From an uncultured Prevotellaceae bacterium (GTDB lineage: Bacteria > Bacteroidota > Bacteroidia > Bacteroidales > Bacteroidaceae), in the NCBI GenBank assembly GCA_947169115.1, contig CAMVOK010000012.1:1-64000 (forward strand): a stretch of 64,000 nt of DNA, in the 5' to 3' direction. Shown here one piece after another: positions 35,986 to 44,337 of this stretch. The notes beneath the pieces were generated by a model that saw only the letters and a program-made list of their open reading frames with translations, was not told the origin of the DNA and did no database searches. Each line of letters opens with the position of its first letter. Positions within the stretch are counted from its first letter, which is position 1. A program made the position numbers and the translations under genes.

Positions 35986-37132
35986 CCATTTCCTCCAATA
36001 GCGTCTGGCAGTGACCAGGCATCAGAATGTGGTGGTTGCCAATGGGATGAGTTAGGAAATATTGTGCCATACTAGGATTAGAAAGTTGTACAACGGTTTG
36101 TGTACGGCACAGATTGGGACGCGCCTCACAGCGTAGCAGTTGACCTTCGGCTATGAAATGGCGGCTAAGGTCTCCGGCAAGTTTAAACAGGGTAACAGGT
36201 CCTTCGGGCATGTAACCACGAATGCCAACGCCAATGCCAGATTCGAAGTGCGTATCCAGTTCGTAGCGGCTGACCATGTCTAAGGGGATGGTGCAGTGAG
36301 CCAGTAACATTTCGCCTGTTTCCGAGTTGATGTGGGCTGGATTGGCTTGGAAGCCAGAAATGCCAAACAGGCTACGTACCACCATCATGGACAGCATGGC
36401 GGGCACATCGCCTTCGCAACCTGCCACCAACCCTTCGGCATTGAGTTTGGCCAAAGCCAGACAACCGGTATTGCGAAGCACGGACAGCAGGTCGAAGCAA
36501 CGGAGCGTGAAACCTTGAAGCTGATGGTCGGTTACCACCTTTTTCAGGGCTTCATAGATGCACATGGCACCTTCTTTCCCCTTGTCTATCTGGGTTGTAC
36601 CAAGGGCTTTCAGAACTTCGTCCAAGGAAATGTCCACGAGTTCTATGCCCAATTTATGGCGTACAACATCGTAATCGGCTTCGCTGCTGATAAGCCAGTC
36701 CGAAGGTTTACCGATGATGCCCAAGCGCGTGCCGTGTAGTTTACGGCGTGCCACAGCTACGCGCTCCAGTTCGGAGATGCGTTGGTGGATGTATTGGGGT
36801 GTACCGTGCAGGATTTCCCCGTGTAGGTGGTGCTGTTGCAGGTAGGAAAGAATCTCCATCGATGCAGCCAGTGAATTACTGGTTCCAGAGGTCAGCAACA
36901 GGATGGGTTGCCTCGTTTGTCCGATTTGTGGCAACAGGGTTTTAAAGATGCCTTCGGTGCCACCTGTGCGCACATAGATGAGACTTAGGGGAGCCTGTCC
37001 GTAGGTGGAGAAGTCTTCTTGGTACAGGTCGTGGTTGATGTCTAACGAGTTCAGAAACTCGCGTGTGCTGGCAGCTACAGTTTGTTCGTCATGTAACTGT
37101 GATGTCAGTGTGTAGATGGATACATTTGCCAT
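35969..37132 (-). CDS. L-fucose/L-arabinose isomerase-like protein
   Basis: This 387-residue protein has the FucI/AraA superfamily layout: an N-terminal 'PLSLIYVRTGGTEG' domain, 'LGIIGKPSDWLISS', the metal-site region AEGLVAGCEGDVPAMLSMM and the C-terminal NPSMAQYFLTHPIGNHHILMPG with a conserved histidine. It probably interconverts an aldose and ketose or acts on a related sugar; the substrate is not evident. Both ends are shaped by mini-repeats: an alternative ATG at 37147 adds MVNDS, and the end EEMVNGEW is repeat-encoded. It is first in a three-gene cluster. Confidence 0.78.
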   Translation of the reverse strand: MANVSIYTLTSQLHDEQTVAASTREFLNSLDINHDLYQEDFSTYGQAPLSLIYVRTGGTEGIFKTLLPQIGQTRQPILLLTSGTSNSLAASMEILSYLQQHHLHGEILHGTPQYIHQRISELERVAVARRKLHGTRLGIIGKPSDWLISSEADYDVVRHKLGIELVDISLDEVLKALGTTQIDKGKEGAMCIYEALKKVVTDHQLQGFTLRCFDLLSVLRNTGCLALAKLNAEGLVAGCEGDVPAMLSMMVVRSLFGISGFQANPAHINSETGEMLLAHCTIPLDMVSRYELDTHFESGIGVGIRGYMPEGPVTLFKLAGDLSRHFIAEGQLLRCEARPNLCRTQTVVQLSNPSMAQYFLTHPIGNHHILMPGHCQTLLEEMVNGEW

Positions 37133-37226
37133 TGAATCATTTACCATTTAACCATTTACCATTTAACCATTTACCATTTAACGTTGCCAAGTGCCCATTC
37201 GCCATTTATTATTTATTATTTACCAT
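37133..37226. repeat. ACCATTTAACCATTT mini-repeat tract
   Basis: The same class of tract as 35866-35985 fills the gap between mutS and the isomerase-like gene and reaches its alternative start codon. Confidence 0.8.
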
Positions 37227-37234
37227 CACCCCCA

Positions 37235-39838
37235 TTATCCTTTTACGATTCGTTTGATGTCGTTCAGTTTGTTCAGGGCTTCGAGGGGTGTAAGGTTATT
37301 GACATCGAGATTCAGGATTTCATCGCGTACTTGGGCGAGTACGGGGTCGTCGAGTTGGAAGAAGCTCAGTTGCACGTTGTCCTCCTTCTTTGTCAGTTGT
37401 ATGCTACCGCCCACTTCGCTGTTCTTCGTGGCTTCGAGTTGTTTCAGCACTTGGTCGGCACGCTTCACGATGCTGCTGGGCATACCGGCCAGTTTGGCTA
37501 CGTGAATACCAAAGCTGTGCTCGCTGCCACCACGTTCCAACTTGCGCAGGAAGATGACCTTGCCCTCTATCTCACGGACGCTGACGTTGAAGTTCTTGAT
37601 GCGCGAGTAGGTCTGCTGCATCTCGTTCAGTTCGTGGTAGTGGGTGGCAAAGAGGGTACGCGCCTTGGCACGCTGGTTTTCGTGGATGTATTCGACAATG
37701 GCCCAAGCGATGGAGATGCCGTCGTAGGTGGAAGTACCTCGACCCAGTTCGTCGAAGATGACAAGAGAGCGTGGCGACAGGTTATTAAGAATGTTCGAGG
37801 CTTCGCTCATCTCCACCATGAAGGTACTCTCGCCCATCGATATGTTGTCGCTGGCTCCCACACGGGTGAATATCTTATCCACCATACCGATGCGGGCACG
37901 TTCGGCTGGTACGAAACATCCTATCTGTGCCAATAGCGTGATGAGAGCCGTCTGACGCAACAAGGCACTCTTACCGGCCATGTTGGGACCCGTGATGATG
38001 ATGATTTGCTGCGTCTCATTGTCAAGGAATACATCGTTGGGGATGTAGCGTTCGCCAACGGGCATCTGCGTCTCGATGACGGGGTGGCGACCCTGACGGA
38101 TGTCGATGATGTAAGAGTCATCCACCACGGGACGGATGTAGTTGTGTTCGCGAGCCACCATGGCAAAGGAGAGCAGACAGTCGAGCCGTGCAATGAGGTT
38201 GGCATTGATTTGTATCTGCGGTGTGTATTCGGCCAAGGCTACAACCAGTTCGTTGAACAGTCGTGTTTCCAACGCCAGTATCTTGTCCTCGGCACCGAGT
38301 ATCTTCTCCTCGTACTCTTTTAACTCTTGTGTGATGTAGCGTTCGGCCTGTGCCAGTGTCTGCTTTCTGACCCATTCCTGTGGCACCTTATCCTTGAATG
38401 TATTCCGCACCTCCAAGTAATAGCCAAAGACGTTGTTGTAGCCTACTTTCAGGCTATTGATACCCGTGCGTTCGGCTTCCTGCTGTTGCAGTTGCAGGAG
38501 ATAGTTCTTGCCACCGTAAGCAATGTTGCGCAGTTCGTCGAGTTCGGCATTCACGCCATTGGCAATGACACTGCCCTTCTGCACCAAAAGAGGTGGGTCG
38601 GGCTGTATCTCACGGGCAATGCGTTCGCGGATGTTTACACAAGGGCTTAGTTGTTCGCCCATTTGGCGGATGGTTTCATCGGTGGATTGCTCGCAGACCT
38701 GTTTAATGCGCTCTACGGCCTGCAGGGCTACTTTCAGTTGCACCACGTCGCGAGGTGATACGCGCCCTACGCTTACCTTCGATATGATGCGCTCAAGGTC
38801 GTTTATCGGGTGCAGGTTTTCCTCGATAAAATCGCGGAAATCGGGTTCACGGAAATAATAATCCACTACGTCGAGGCGTTGCTCAATGAGGCGCACGTCC
38901 TTCAGGGGGAAGGTTATCCATCGGCGCAGCATACGGGCACCCATGGGGGTGATGGTCTGGTCGATGACATCGCAGAGGGATTTTCCGTCCTCATTCATCG
39001 AACCCAGCAGTTCCAGCGAGCGCAACGTGAATCGGTCGAGCCGTACGAAACGCTCTTCCTCAATGCGGCGCAGGGAGGTGATATGTCGAATCTGTATGTG
39101 CTGGGTGATTTCAAGATATTGCAGAATAGCTCCGCTGGCTACGATGCCGCTCTTCAGGTGTTCCACGCCGAAGCCCTTCAGGTTCTTTACCTCGAAGTGT
39201 TTCTTCAGTTTGGTGGTGGCAAACTGCTCCGTAAACACCCAGTCGTCCATTTCATAGACGCAATGGCGCGTGCCGAACGACCCTTCGAACTGGGCACGAC
39301 GACCTCGCTCGAAGAGTACTTCCTTCGGGCCGAAGTTGTCCATCAACTTATCCACATATTCGGGTGTTCCCTCAGCGGTGAGGAACTCACCCGTACTGAT
39401 GTCGAGGAAGGCCACGCCACATGTCGCCTTTCCGAAGTGTATGGCTGCCAGGAAGTTGTTTTCCTTGTAGTTGAGCACGTTGTCGCTCATGGCTACGCCC
39501 GGTGTCACCAGTTCCGTGATACCGCGCTTCACCAGTTTCTTCGTCAGTTTCGGGTCTTCCAGCTGGTCGCAGATGGCCACCCTCCTACCCGCTCTTATCA
39601 GCTTCGGCAGATAAGTATCTAAAGCATGATGGGGAAAACCCGCCATCTCTGTCGGATTCTCCCCACCGTTGTTTCTTTTTGTCAGTGTAATACCCAATAT
39701 GGCCGATGCCTCAATGGCATCCTGACAATAGGTCTCGTAAAAATCGCCACATCGGAACAGCAGTATCGCATCGGGGTGCTTCGCCTTCAGGTCGAAGAAC
39801 TGCTTCATCATCGGTGTTAAACCCTCTGTCTTGGCCAT
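37235..39838 (-). CDS. mutS: DNA mismatch repair protein MutS
   Basis: MutS recognises mismatches and small loops and starts repair with MutL. The 867-residue protein is full length. It has the mismatch-contacting [12 protein letters not shown] near residue 25 (the Phe-x-Glu motif), Walker [14 protein letters not shown], the signature [22 protein letters not shown] segment, Walker [18 protein letters not shown] and the helix-turn-helix end. It has its own promoter at 39948, shared in sequence with the Fic gene. The following isomerase-like gene is separated by a mini-repeat. Confidence 0.98.
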   Translation of the reverse strand: MAKTEGLTPMMKQFFDLKAKHPDAILLFRCGDFYETYCQDAIEASAILGITLTKRNNGGENPTEMAGFPHHALDTYLPKLIRAGRRVAICDQLEDPKLTKKLVKRGITELVTPGVAMSDNVLNYKENNFLAAIHFGKATCGVAFLDISTGEFLTAEGTPEYVDKLMDNFGPKEVLFERGRRAQFEGSFGTRHCVYEMDDWVFTEQFATTKLKKHFEVKNLKGFGVEHLKSGIVASGAILQYLEITQHIQIRHITSLRRIEEERFVRLDRFTLRSLELLGSMNEDGKSLCDVIDQTITPMGARMLRRWITFPLKDVRLIEQRLDVVDYYFREPDFRDFIEENLHPINDLERIISKVSVGRVSPRDVVQLKVALQAVERIKQVCEQSTDETIRQMGEQLSPCVNIRERIAREIQPDPPLLVQKGSVIANGVNAELDELRNIAYGGKNYLLQLQQQEAERTGINSLKVGYNNVFGYYLEVRNTFKDKVPQEWVRKQTLAQAERYITQELKEYEEKILGAEDKILALETRLFNELVVALAEYTPQIQINANLIARLDCLLSFAMVAREHNYIRPVVDDSYIIDIRQGRHPVIETQMPVGERYIPNDVFLDNETQQIIIITGPNMAGKSALLRQTALITLLAQIGCFVPAERARIGMVDKIFTRVGASDNISMGESTFMVEMSEASNILNNLSPRSLVIFDELGRGTSTYDGISIAWAIVEYIHENQRAKARTLFATHYHELNEMQQTYSRIKNFNVSVREIEGKVIFLRKLERGGSEHSFGIHVAKLAGMPSSIVKRADQVLKQLEATKNSEVGGSIQLTKKEDNVQLSFFQLDDPVLAQVRDEILNLDVNNLTPLEALNKLNDIKRIVKG

Positions 39839-39947
39839 AATGGTATTTTAGGATTTAAAGATTTAATGATTTTAGGATTTACCATAGAGCATCACACGCC
39901 TTGCGGATGTGTAGGTATTCTTGTAGTCATAGTAGTTATTAAGTCCA

Positions 39948-39980
39948 CAAAGATAAAACATTATTCCAATATTCACAAAT
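39948..39980 (-). promoter_or_regulatory. mutS promoter module, copy 1
   Basis: TTTG (39977-39980), a 21-bp spacer and TATCTTTG (39948-39955) on the minus strand. About 65 bp including the spacer recur almost unchanged in front of the Fic gene (45300-45369). An interrupted palindrome TTCAC-N7-GTGAA overlaps the -33 end. Confidence 0.75.
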
Positions 39981-40008
39981 TCAGTGAATGTTTTTATATT
40001 ATCAAACA

Positions 40009-40194
40009 AAACTTGATTACCTGGGTCTCTCCGCTACAATCGCGGTAACTTCAGATAATCAAGTTTTTGCTGAGGGTTTAATCTCAATTGCTTAAAGGCG
40101 GTGCCCGCATACTGGTCGCCTTCGCCTTGTGCAAGATTACGGTCGATGCGAATATGCTGCAACTACCACCACACAAGCGCACATCTTTACGATG
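40009..40194 (-). ncRNA. Candidate small RNA between mutS and the HD/EVE gene
   Basis: A minus-strand promoter box (40201-40208) is followed by about 185 nt without a credible gene, ending in a stem of about 16 bp (40053-40069 with 40009-40024, AAAACTTGATTA core) that runs into TTTTGTTT. A CCGC/GCGG hairpin sits in its loop (40032-40046). Promoter plus terminator suggests a transcribed RNA. The sequence matches no RNA family I recognise. Confidence 0.35.
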
Positions 40195-40200
40195 ATGTTG

Positions 40201-40208
40201 CAAAGTTA
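40201..40208 (-). promoter_or_regulatory. -7 promoter box for the candidate small RNA
   Basis: The minus strand reads TAACTTTG. A possible -33 TTTG lies 17 or 22 bp upstream. Confidence 0.4.
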
Positions 40209-40242
40209 AGAAAAAAAAATAAATACAAACCAAATGTTTAAC

Positions 40243-40332
40243 CAAAAAATCAGAGCAAGCGGTAGGATTCGAACCTACTCATCTTGCTTTCGCAGTCTCT
40301 GTTCCGAAATCATGGCTCTACTTGCTCTGATT
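40243..40332 (-). terminator. Terminator-like stem enclosing a tRNA T-arm
   Basis: A perfect 12-bp inverted repeat AATCAGAGCAAG/CTTGCTCTGATT (40321-40332 with 40248-40259) is followed by a run of T on the minus strand. It starts 10 bp after the stop of the HD/EVE gene. Its loop contains a textbook T-arm, GTAGGTTCGAATCCTAC (40261-40277), but no D-stem or anticodon stem can be formed. It is therefore not a functional tRNA; it may be a tRNA relic or tRNA-like 3' end. Confidence 0.55.
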
Positions 40333-40341
40333 CTGATATTG

Positions 40342-41466
40342 TTATTCGTTATTTTTTAGACAGTTCCATGCGTTCAAATATTTCTTTAAGCGTAGTATAT
40401 CTTCATCCGTTAACTCTTTTAATCGTCGAATATCCATGTTATCTTCTAAATCTGCGATTTTCACTTCTCTTCCAAGTTTGTTTTTGCTTGCACGTTTGAT
40501 GAAGTCCTCATAAGATTCATTCGACTTCCTTGTAACTGAGAGCACAGATTTCACAATATACTCGGGGAAACCTTCAGCCTTGAGATATTCAGCTGTAACA
40601 TTCGTGTCTTCTATGGTGTCGTGGAGCAGTGCTACAATTTTGGCAGCACTGGAATTACATTTGTCCGCAACTCTTCCAACATGCCCAAAGTAAGGTTGTC
40701 CCATTTTATCCGTTTGCCCTTTATGTGCGGAAGAAGAAATTTCAAGAGCTTTTTCATATAATTCTTCCATATCATTAACATCGTAGAATCGTATGTCTAT
40801 GCTTTTTGGATCGATACCTTCATCAGCGAGTCTTTTGGCAAGTGTTTCTTTCGCCTCTGCTAATGTATAAGCCTTTATGGTGGCCACATCATCCTCACCC
40901 CATACTTCAATTAGTATCTTTCCATCATCTTCAATAGATATTTCTTCTACATATGTATTTTCTTCATCATCGTAATCATCATCTTCTTCATCATACTCTC
41001 TTTCTTTGTATGCGTATTGATGGAACATATCTTCGTTCTTTTCCAAGTAATCTGCCCAAAGTTCTTCCAGTTTTGCAGAAAGTTCTGGGGCAAGTTCTCT
41101 TCCCGAATGACCACCAGTCCAGTCAAATTCAGGTATCAACTCTTTCAAAGTGTCAGTAGAAAGCAAAGGACAAACTTCGGGATAAATGTAAACATCAATG
41201 TTCAAATCACAATAAAAGACCTCACGTCCCTTGCCAGACCAGTCTTCATCCTTATATGGTTCAGAATCAAAATGCCCACTCATACAGATTCCCGTTTTAC
41301 CTTCGCCACATCTAACCATAAAGAAACGGTCTTTATCATGTGCTTTTTCGTGTTCCCAAACGGCCCAATTAAATGAGTAAATATTGTTCTCATCAATGGC
41401 CTTCTTGCAGTCTTCCAGTTTCCAATTCGAAATAGTTGGATTCCAAAAAAGAATAAATGTTTTCAT
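40342..41466 (-). CDS. EVE/PUA-like domain fused to a RelA/SpoT-type HD hydrolase domain
   Basis: 374 residues. The N-terminal 140 residues (FILFWNPTISNWKLEDC, RFFMVRCGEGKTGICMSGHFDSEPY, GREVFYCDL) form an EVE/PUA-like domain of the kind that binds modified bases. An acidic linker of Glu/Asp/Tyr follows (about 155-180). The C-terminus (about 245-370) is an HD domain: AHKGQTDKMGQPYFGHVGRVA, then KIVALLHDTIED and EVKIADLEDN, the pattern of (p)ppGpp hydrolase-like HD proteins. The role is unknown. It shares a promoter box with the next upstream gene (EVE nuclease), suggesting joint regulation in a defence-type island. Confidence 0.8.
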   Translation of the reverse strand: MKTFILFWNPTISNWKLEDCKKAIDENNIYSFNWAVWEHEKAHDKDRFFMVRCGEGKTGICMSGHFDSEPYKDEDWSGKGREVFYCDLNIDVYIYPEVCPLLSTDTLKELIPEFDWTGGHSGRELAPELSAKLEELWADYLEKNEDMFHQYAYKEREYDEEDDDYDDEENTYVEEISIEDDGKILIEVWGEDDVATIKAYTLAEAKETLAKRLADEGIDPKSIDIRFYDVNDMEELYEKALEISSSAHKGQTDKMGQPYFGHVGRVADKCNSSAAKIVALLHDTIEDTNVTAEYLKAEGFPEYIVKSVLSVTRKSNESYEDFIKRASKNKLGREVKIADLEDNMDIRRLKELTDEDILRLKKYLNAWNCLKNNE

Positions 41467-41509
41467 CGCTTTTCTTTTTTAGTTAAACATCTTATATCTG
41501 AATCTGCTG

Positions 41510-41545
41510 CAAAGTTAAAAGGAAGCTATCTCAAATCATGGGACA
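41510..41545 (-). promoter_or_regulatory. Promoter and shared 17-bp operator candidate of the HD/EVE gene
   Basis: -7 box TAACTTTG (41510-41517) and, 11 bp upstream of it, the box TGTCCCATGATTTGAGA (41529-41545). The same box, with one change, stands at the same 11-bp distance from the -7 box of the nuclease gene (43110-43145). Confidence 0.65.
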
Positions 41546-41558
41546 ACCTTTAAAAAAG

Positions 41559-43085
41559 TTAGAAATTTTTTATAATTTCCTTTCCAATTAGTTGCCTTAG
41601 CTTCTGGAATACACTTACGTCGGTATGAATTACTGCCCAATGGTTCTCAAAGACAGGGCTCTGCCGATCGGCAATGCCATCTTTTGCTTTATATAAAATA
41701 AGGCGTTCTTTGTCACAAATACCCATGATTGAGCAGTTCAACATATTTGAATAGGATAATGCTTGCTCGAATGCTGCATTGAGTTCGCGCATAGAACGCA
41801 TGTCGTATTTGGCTTCAATAACAAACGGTGCGGTATGAAAATGTTCTTGACCGTGAGGGAAGAAAACGAAATCTGGTATGGCCTTTAGCCCTCTACCTGC
41901 CTTTTGTGAAAGTTGGCGGGTGTAGTCTGATGGAGTATAACCCAGCTTTTCAAGCGTGGGGATAAGTACCTTTTCTTCTACATCCTTTTCAATTCGAACA
42001 TCTGGTGCATAATAGCCAGTGGGAACGTATAGCTGTGGCAGTTTGTTGGTGTCAAATCCTTTACTTTTTATGAGGTCTAATAGTTGTATATAGTCTTGTG
42101 CTGAAAGCTCAATACCATTTACACCTTGCATATTCTTTTTAACAATGGACAACTGAGAGAAATATGGATGTGTTTTCAGTTCCTTGTTCGTTATGGGTGG
42201 AATGATAACACCATCCCTTACCGTTGTCCTGCAATGATAGAAGTCGAATGGGTTAAACTGACCACCAGAGTTGGCACGCCAAATAGAGTGTATGCAACTA
42301 TGTGGAGCAAGGGCATAAAGTATTACGATATCTCCCCTTCGCGTCCGTTCATTGCACGCCCATATTGATTCGCTGATTCCCGTTTTCTCGATTTGTTTAA
42401 TGTCTTCCTTACTTGCTCCTGTCAGCCAGACGTTCGTCGGTGCTGGAAATTCTGTTATGTTCTCCTTCTCATTCAGACACATTGCAGAGAAGTCGTAGAG
42501 ACAGGCGCAGAACTCAGCATCAGTAAGGTTGTTCTCCCTTTGGAAATTTTCAAAAGCTTTACATAGGTTGAAGTAATACAGAAGATATTGTCGATGGTCA
42601 TTTGTGTGGGGTATGGGAGGAAGGACTATGCCCAGCACGTCACATGCACGTTGGATGAATGAAAAGTCGTGTGGGAAGAGGATAGGTTTGTAAAATTCGT
42701 AGGCAAGATAAAGGTATGTGGATATAATTGGAATCCAGTCTAACTTTGCCCGATAGTCCGGTTTAGGTACTGCGATGTTTAGCAGTGTGATTTCTCCCTC
42801 TTTGCTTATTTCATAATCCCTTATCTCGAGATTGTCTATAAAATTCTCGTATAGGGATTGTTTTTCTTCACCAGCAAGTGACAGCCCGTTTACTTCCATG
42901 TTGGCGGCAAGATATGTGTAACATGCTGAATATTTATCTACACTGGTGTTGACTTCTTTTTGCCCATGAAACTTGAAAATGTTATCGGCGATGTCAAAAT
43001 GTTCTCCCTGCTCCGGCTCAAAGAGTGCAATCACGTTCTTTCCCCGCTCTGATTCCTTGTAAAGGTTCCAAATTTGTGTGTTCAT
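41559..43085 (-). CDS. EVE-like domain plus PD-(D/E)XK nuclease, type IV restriction candidate
   Basis: 508 residues. A helical N-terminal region (1-210) leads to an EVE/PUA-like domain (about 215-340): NVWLTGASKEDIKQIEKTG, RRGDIVILYALAP, HSIWRANSGGQFNPFDFYH. The C-terminal domain (about 350-500) resembles HsdR_N-type nucleases: VEEKVLIPTLEKLGYTPSDY, IPDFVFFP and VIEAKYDMRS give the D...ExK active site, followed by AFEQALSYSNML. EVE domains in such fusions recognise modified DNA bases, so cleavage of modified phage DNA is the likely role. The gene lies 92 bp upstream of the HD/EVE gene and has its own promoter with the shared box. Enzyme activity is inferred. Confidence 0.78.
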   Translation of the reverse strand: MNTQIWNLYKESERGKNVIALFEPEQGEHFDIADNIFKFHGQKEVNTSVDKYSACYTYLAANMEVNGLSLAGEEKQSLYENFIDNLEIRDYEISKEGEITLLNIAVPKPDYRAKLDWIPIISTYLYLAYEFYKPILFPHDFSFIQRACDVLGIVLPPIPHTNDHRQYLLYYFNLCKAFENFQRENNLTDAEFCACLYDFSAMCLNEKENITEFPAPTNVWLTGASKEDIKQIEKTGISESIWACNERTRRGDIVILYALAPHSCIHSIWRANSGGQFNPFDFYHCRTTVRDGVIIPPITNKELKTHPYFSQLSIVKKNMQGVNGIELSAQDYIQLLDLIKSKGFDTNKLPQLYVPTGYYAPDVRIEKDVEEKVLIPTLEKLGYTPSDYTRQLSQKAGRGLKAIPDFVFFPHGQEHFHTAPFVIEAKYDMRSMRELNAAFEQALSYSNMLNCSIMGICDKERLILYKAKDGIADRQSPVFENHWAVIHTDVSVFQKLRQLIGKEIIKNF

Positions 43086-43109
43086 GTTATTATTATTTTA
43101 TTGATGCTA

Positions 43110-43145
43110 CAAAATTACAATTATATTGTCTCAAATCGTGGGACA
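43110..43145 (-). promoter_or_regulatory. Promoter and shared 17-bp operator candidate of the EVE nuclease gene
   Basis: -7 box TAATTTTG (43110-43117), an 11-bp gap, then TGTCCCACGATTTGAGA (43129-43145), which differs at one base from the box at 41529-41545. Confidence 0.65.
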
Positions 43146-43158
43146 TGTTTCTAAAAAT

Positions 43159-44106
43159 TCACTCTTCTTCTAATTTTTCTTCTTCGTATAGACACGCAGC
43201 AAAATAATGTTCATTGCCTATTTCTTCAGCAAGCCATTCGGGAGAGAGTATCTTTACATTTTCTCCAAGTCCGAGTAAATGCTTAATGAGGTCAAGTGTT
43301 GGACGCACAAATAACTCGAAGTCAATGTAATCTTCTCCCTCTCCTATTTCGCGTTGGCTATTATGTATTGGCAAATCCCTGACATAATAACGCTCGTAAT
43401 CAAATACGCGAATGACTATCTTTACAGGTCGTGTGTCATCATTGGCCATTACTCCATAGCATTCGCTGAAATACGCTTCTGCATCAAAGTTAGGGTCAAT
43501 CTCGAACTTTATTGTGGTGAGTTCCATACTTTGTATTCGGTCGAAAGAGAATGTGCCGAAGTAGTCGATTGCAGGTCCATCCTTGACTTCTTTATGGAAA
43601 TGTCCCAACACATACCACCGCTGATGGAATAGCTTTAAACAATAGGGTTCGAAGTTCAAGGTCTTGGGCTGTTCTGTACCATATCGTTGATAAACTATCT
43701 CAATGCGTACACTTTGCTGCATGGCCTTAATAACTTTCTCCAAATAATCCCCTTCCACAGGTACGGATTCTAGCAAAATTCGTTTGTGTAGACTTTGGCT
43801 TTCGCTGACGAGGCTGCTAACAGAGATGGTAGATAGCATCCAATTCTGTACGCTGTTTTCCCGAAGCACTTCCTCGTTGGCAATGAAGTATTTGTAGCCA
43901 TTGCGGCGGTCGCAGTCGATGATAAGTCCAAACATATCCTCAATGGCATCCCTGTGGCGGTTGAAGGTGGAGCGTGCCAGTTCCACACCTTCGCTCATTT
44001 CTGTCTGCAACCAGCGTTGGTTAATTTCCTCAAATGTAATACGACGGGCTTTGCGAATGGTGTTGACGAGCCAAATATATTCACGGAACAAAGTAGGTGT
44101 TTTCAT
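43159..44106 (-). CDS. WYL-domain transcriptional regulator
   Basis: This 315-residue protein has an N-terminal winged helix (FREYIWLVNTIRKARRITFEEINQRW, ARSTFNRHRDAIEDMFG). It is followed by a WYL domain (about 130-215: VRIEIVYQRYGTEQPKTLNFEPYCLKLFHQRWYVLGH) and a WCX-type C-terminus (RPVKIVIRVFD, LFVRPTLDLIKHLLGLGENVKIL). WYL proteins bind nucleic-acid-derived ligands and commonly control phage-defence genes. Its place directly upstream of the two EVE genes makes it the obvious candidate reader of their shared box. Its own promoter carries a different palindromic module. Confidence 0.9.
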   Translation of the reverse strand: MKTPTLFREYIWLVNTIRKARRITFEEINQRWLQTEMSEGVELARSTFNRHRDAIEDMFGLIIDCDRRNGYKYFIANEEVLRENSVQNWMLSTISVSSLVSESQSLHKRILLESVPVEGDYLEKVIKAMQQSVRIEIVYQRYGTEQPKTLNFEPYCLKLFHQRWYVLGHFHKEVKDGPAIDYFGTFSFDRIQSMELTTIKFEIDPNFDAEAYFSECYGVMANDDTRPVKIVIRVFDYERYYVRDLPIHNSQREIGEGEDYIDFELFVRPTLDLIKHLLGLGENVKILSPEWLAEEIGNEHYFAACLYEEEKLEEE

Positions 44107-44143
44107 GGATTGAGTATTTAAGGTTTATTACTATGGAGTAGCA

Positions 44144-44218
44144 CAAAGTTAAGGTTTTCTCTATCAATAATTCCCAAAAATCATGATATTTTTGGAATTG
44201 ATTCCTTAAAAATACGAG
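44144..44218 (-). promoter_or_regulatory. WYL promoter with palindromic module, copy 1
   Basis: -7 box TAACTTTG (44144-44151). Upstream lies CCAAAAATATCATGATTTTTGG and a spaced second arm (44162-44218), a block about 90 percent identical to 46126-46187 before the TonB-like gene. A separate hairpin TCCCGAAAA/TTTTCGGGA lies at 44221-44249. Confidence 0.6.
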
Positions 44219-44337
44219 ATTCCCGAAAAGGAATTAGTCTTTTTCGGGAATTTCGATGTTGACAATTAATAATCTTTCTAGTGTGCTTGTGAAGAACGTT
44301 TCTCAGACATCACTTTCTGAAAGAACTGCCTCAAGGT

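Noticed and set aside
40251..40329. Functional tRNA on the minus strand
   Set aside because: Acceptor-like stem and T-arm are present, but no D-stem or anticodon stem can be formed between them.
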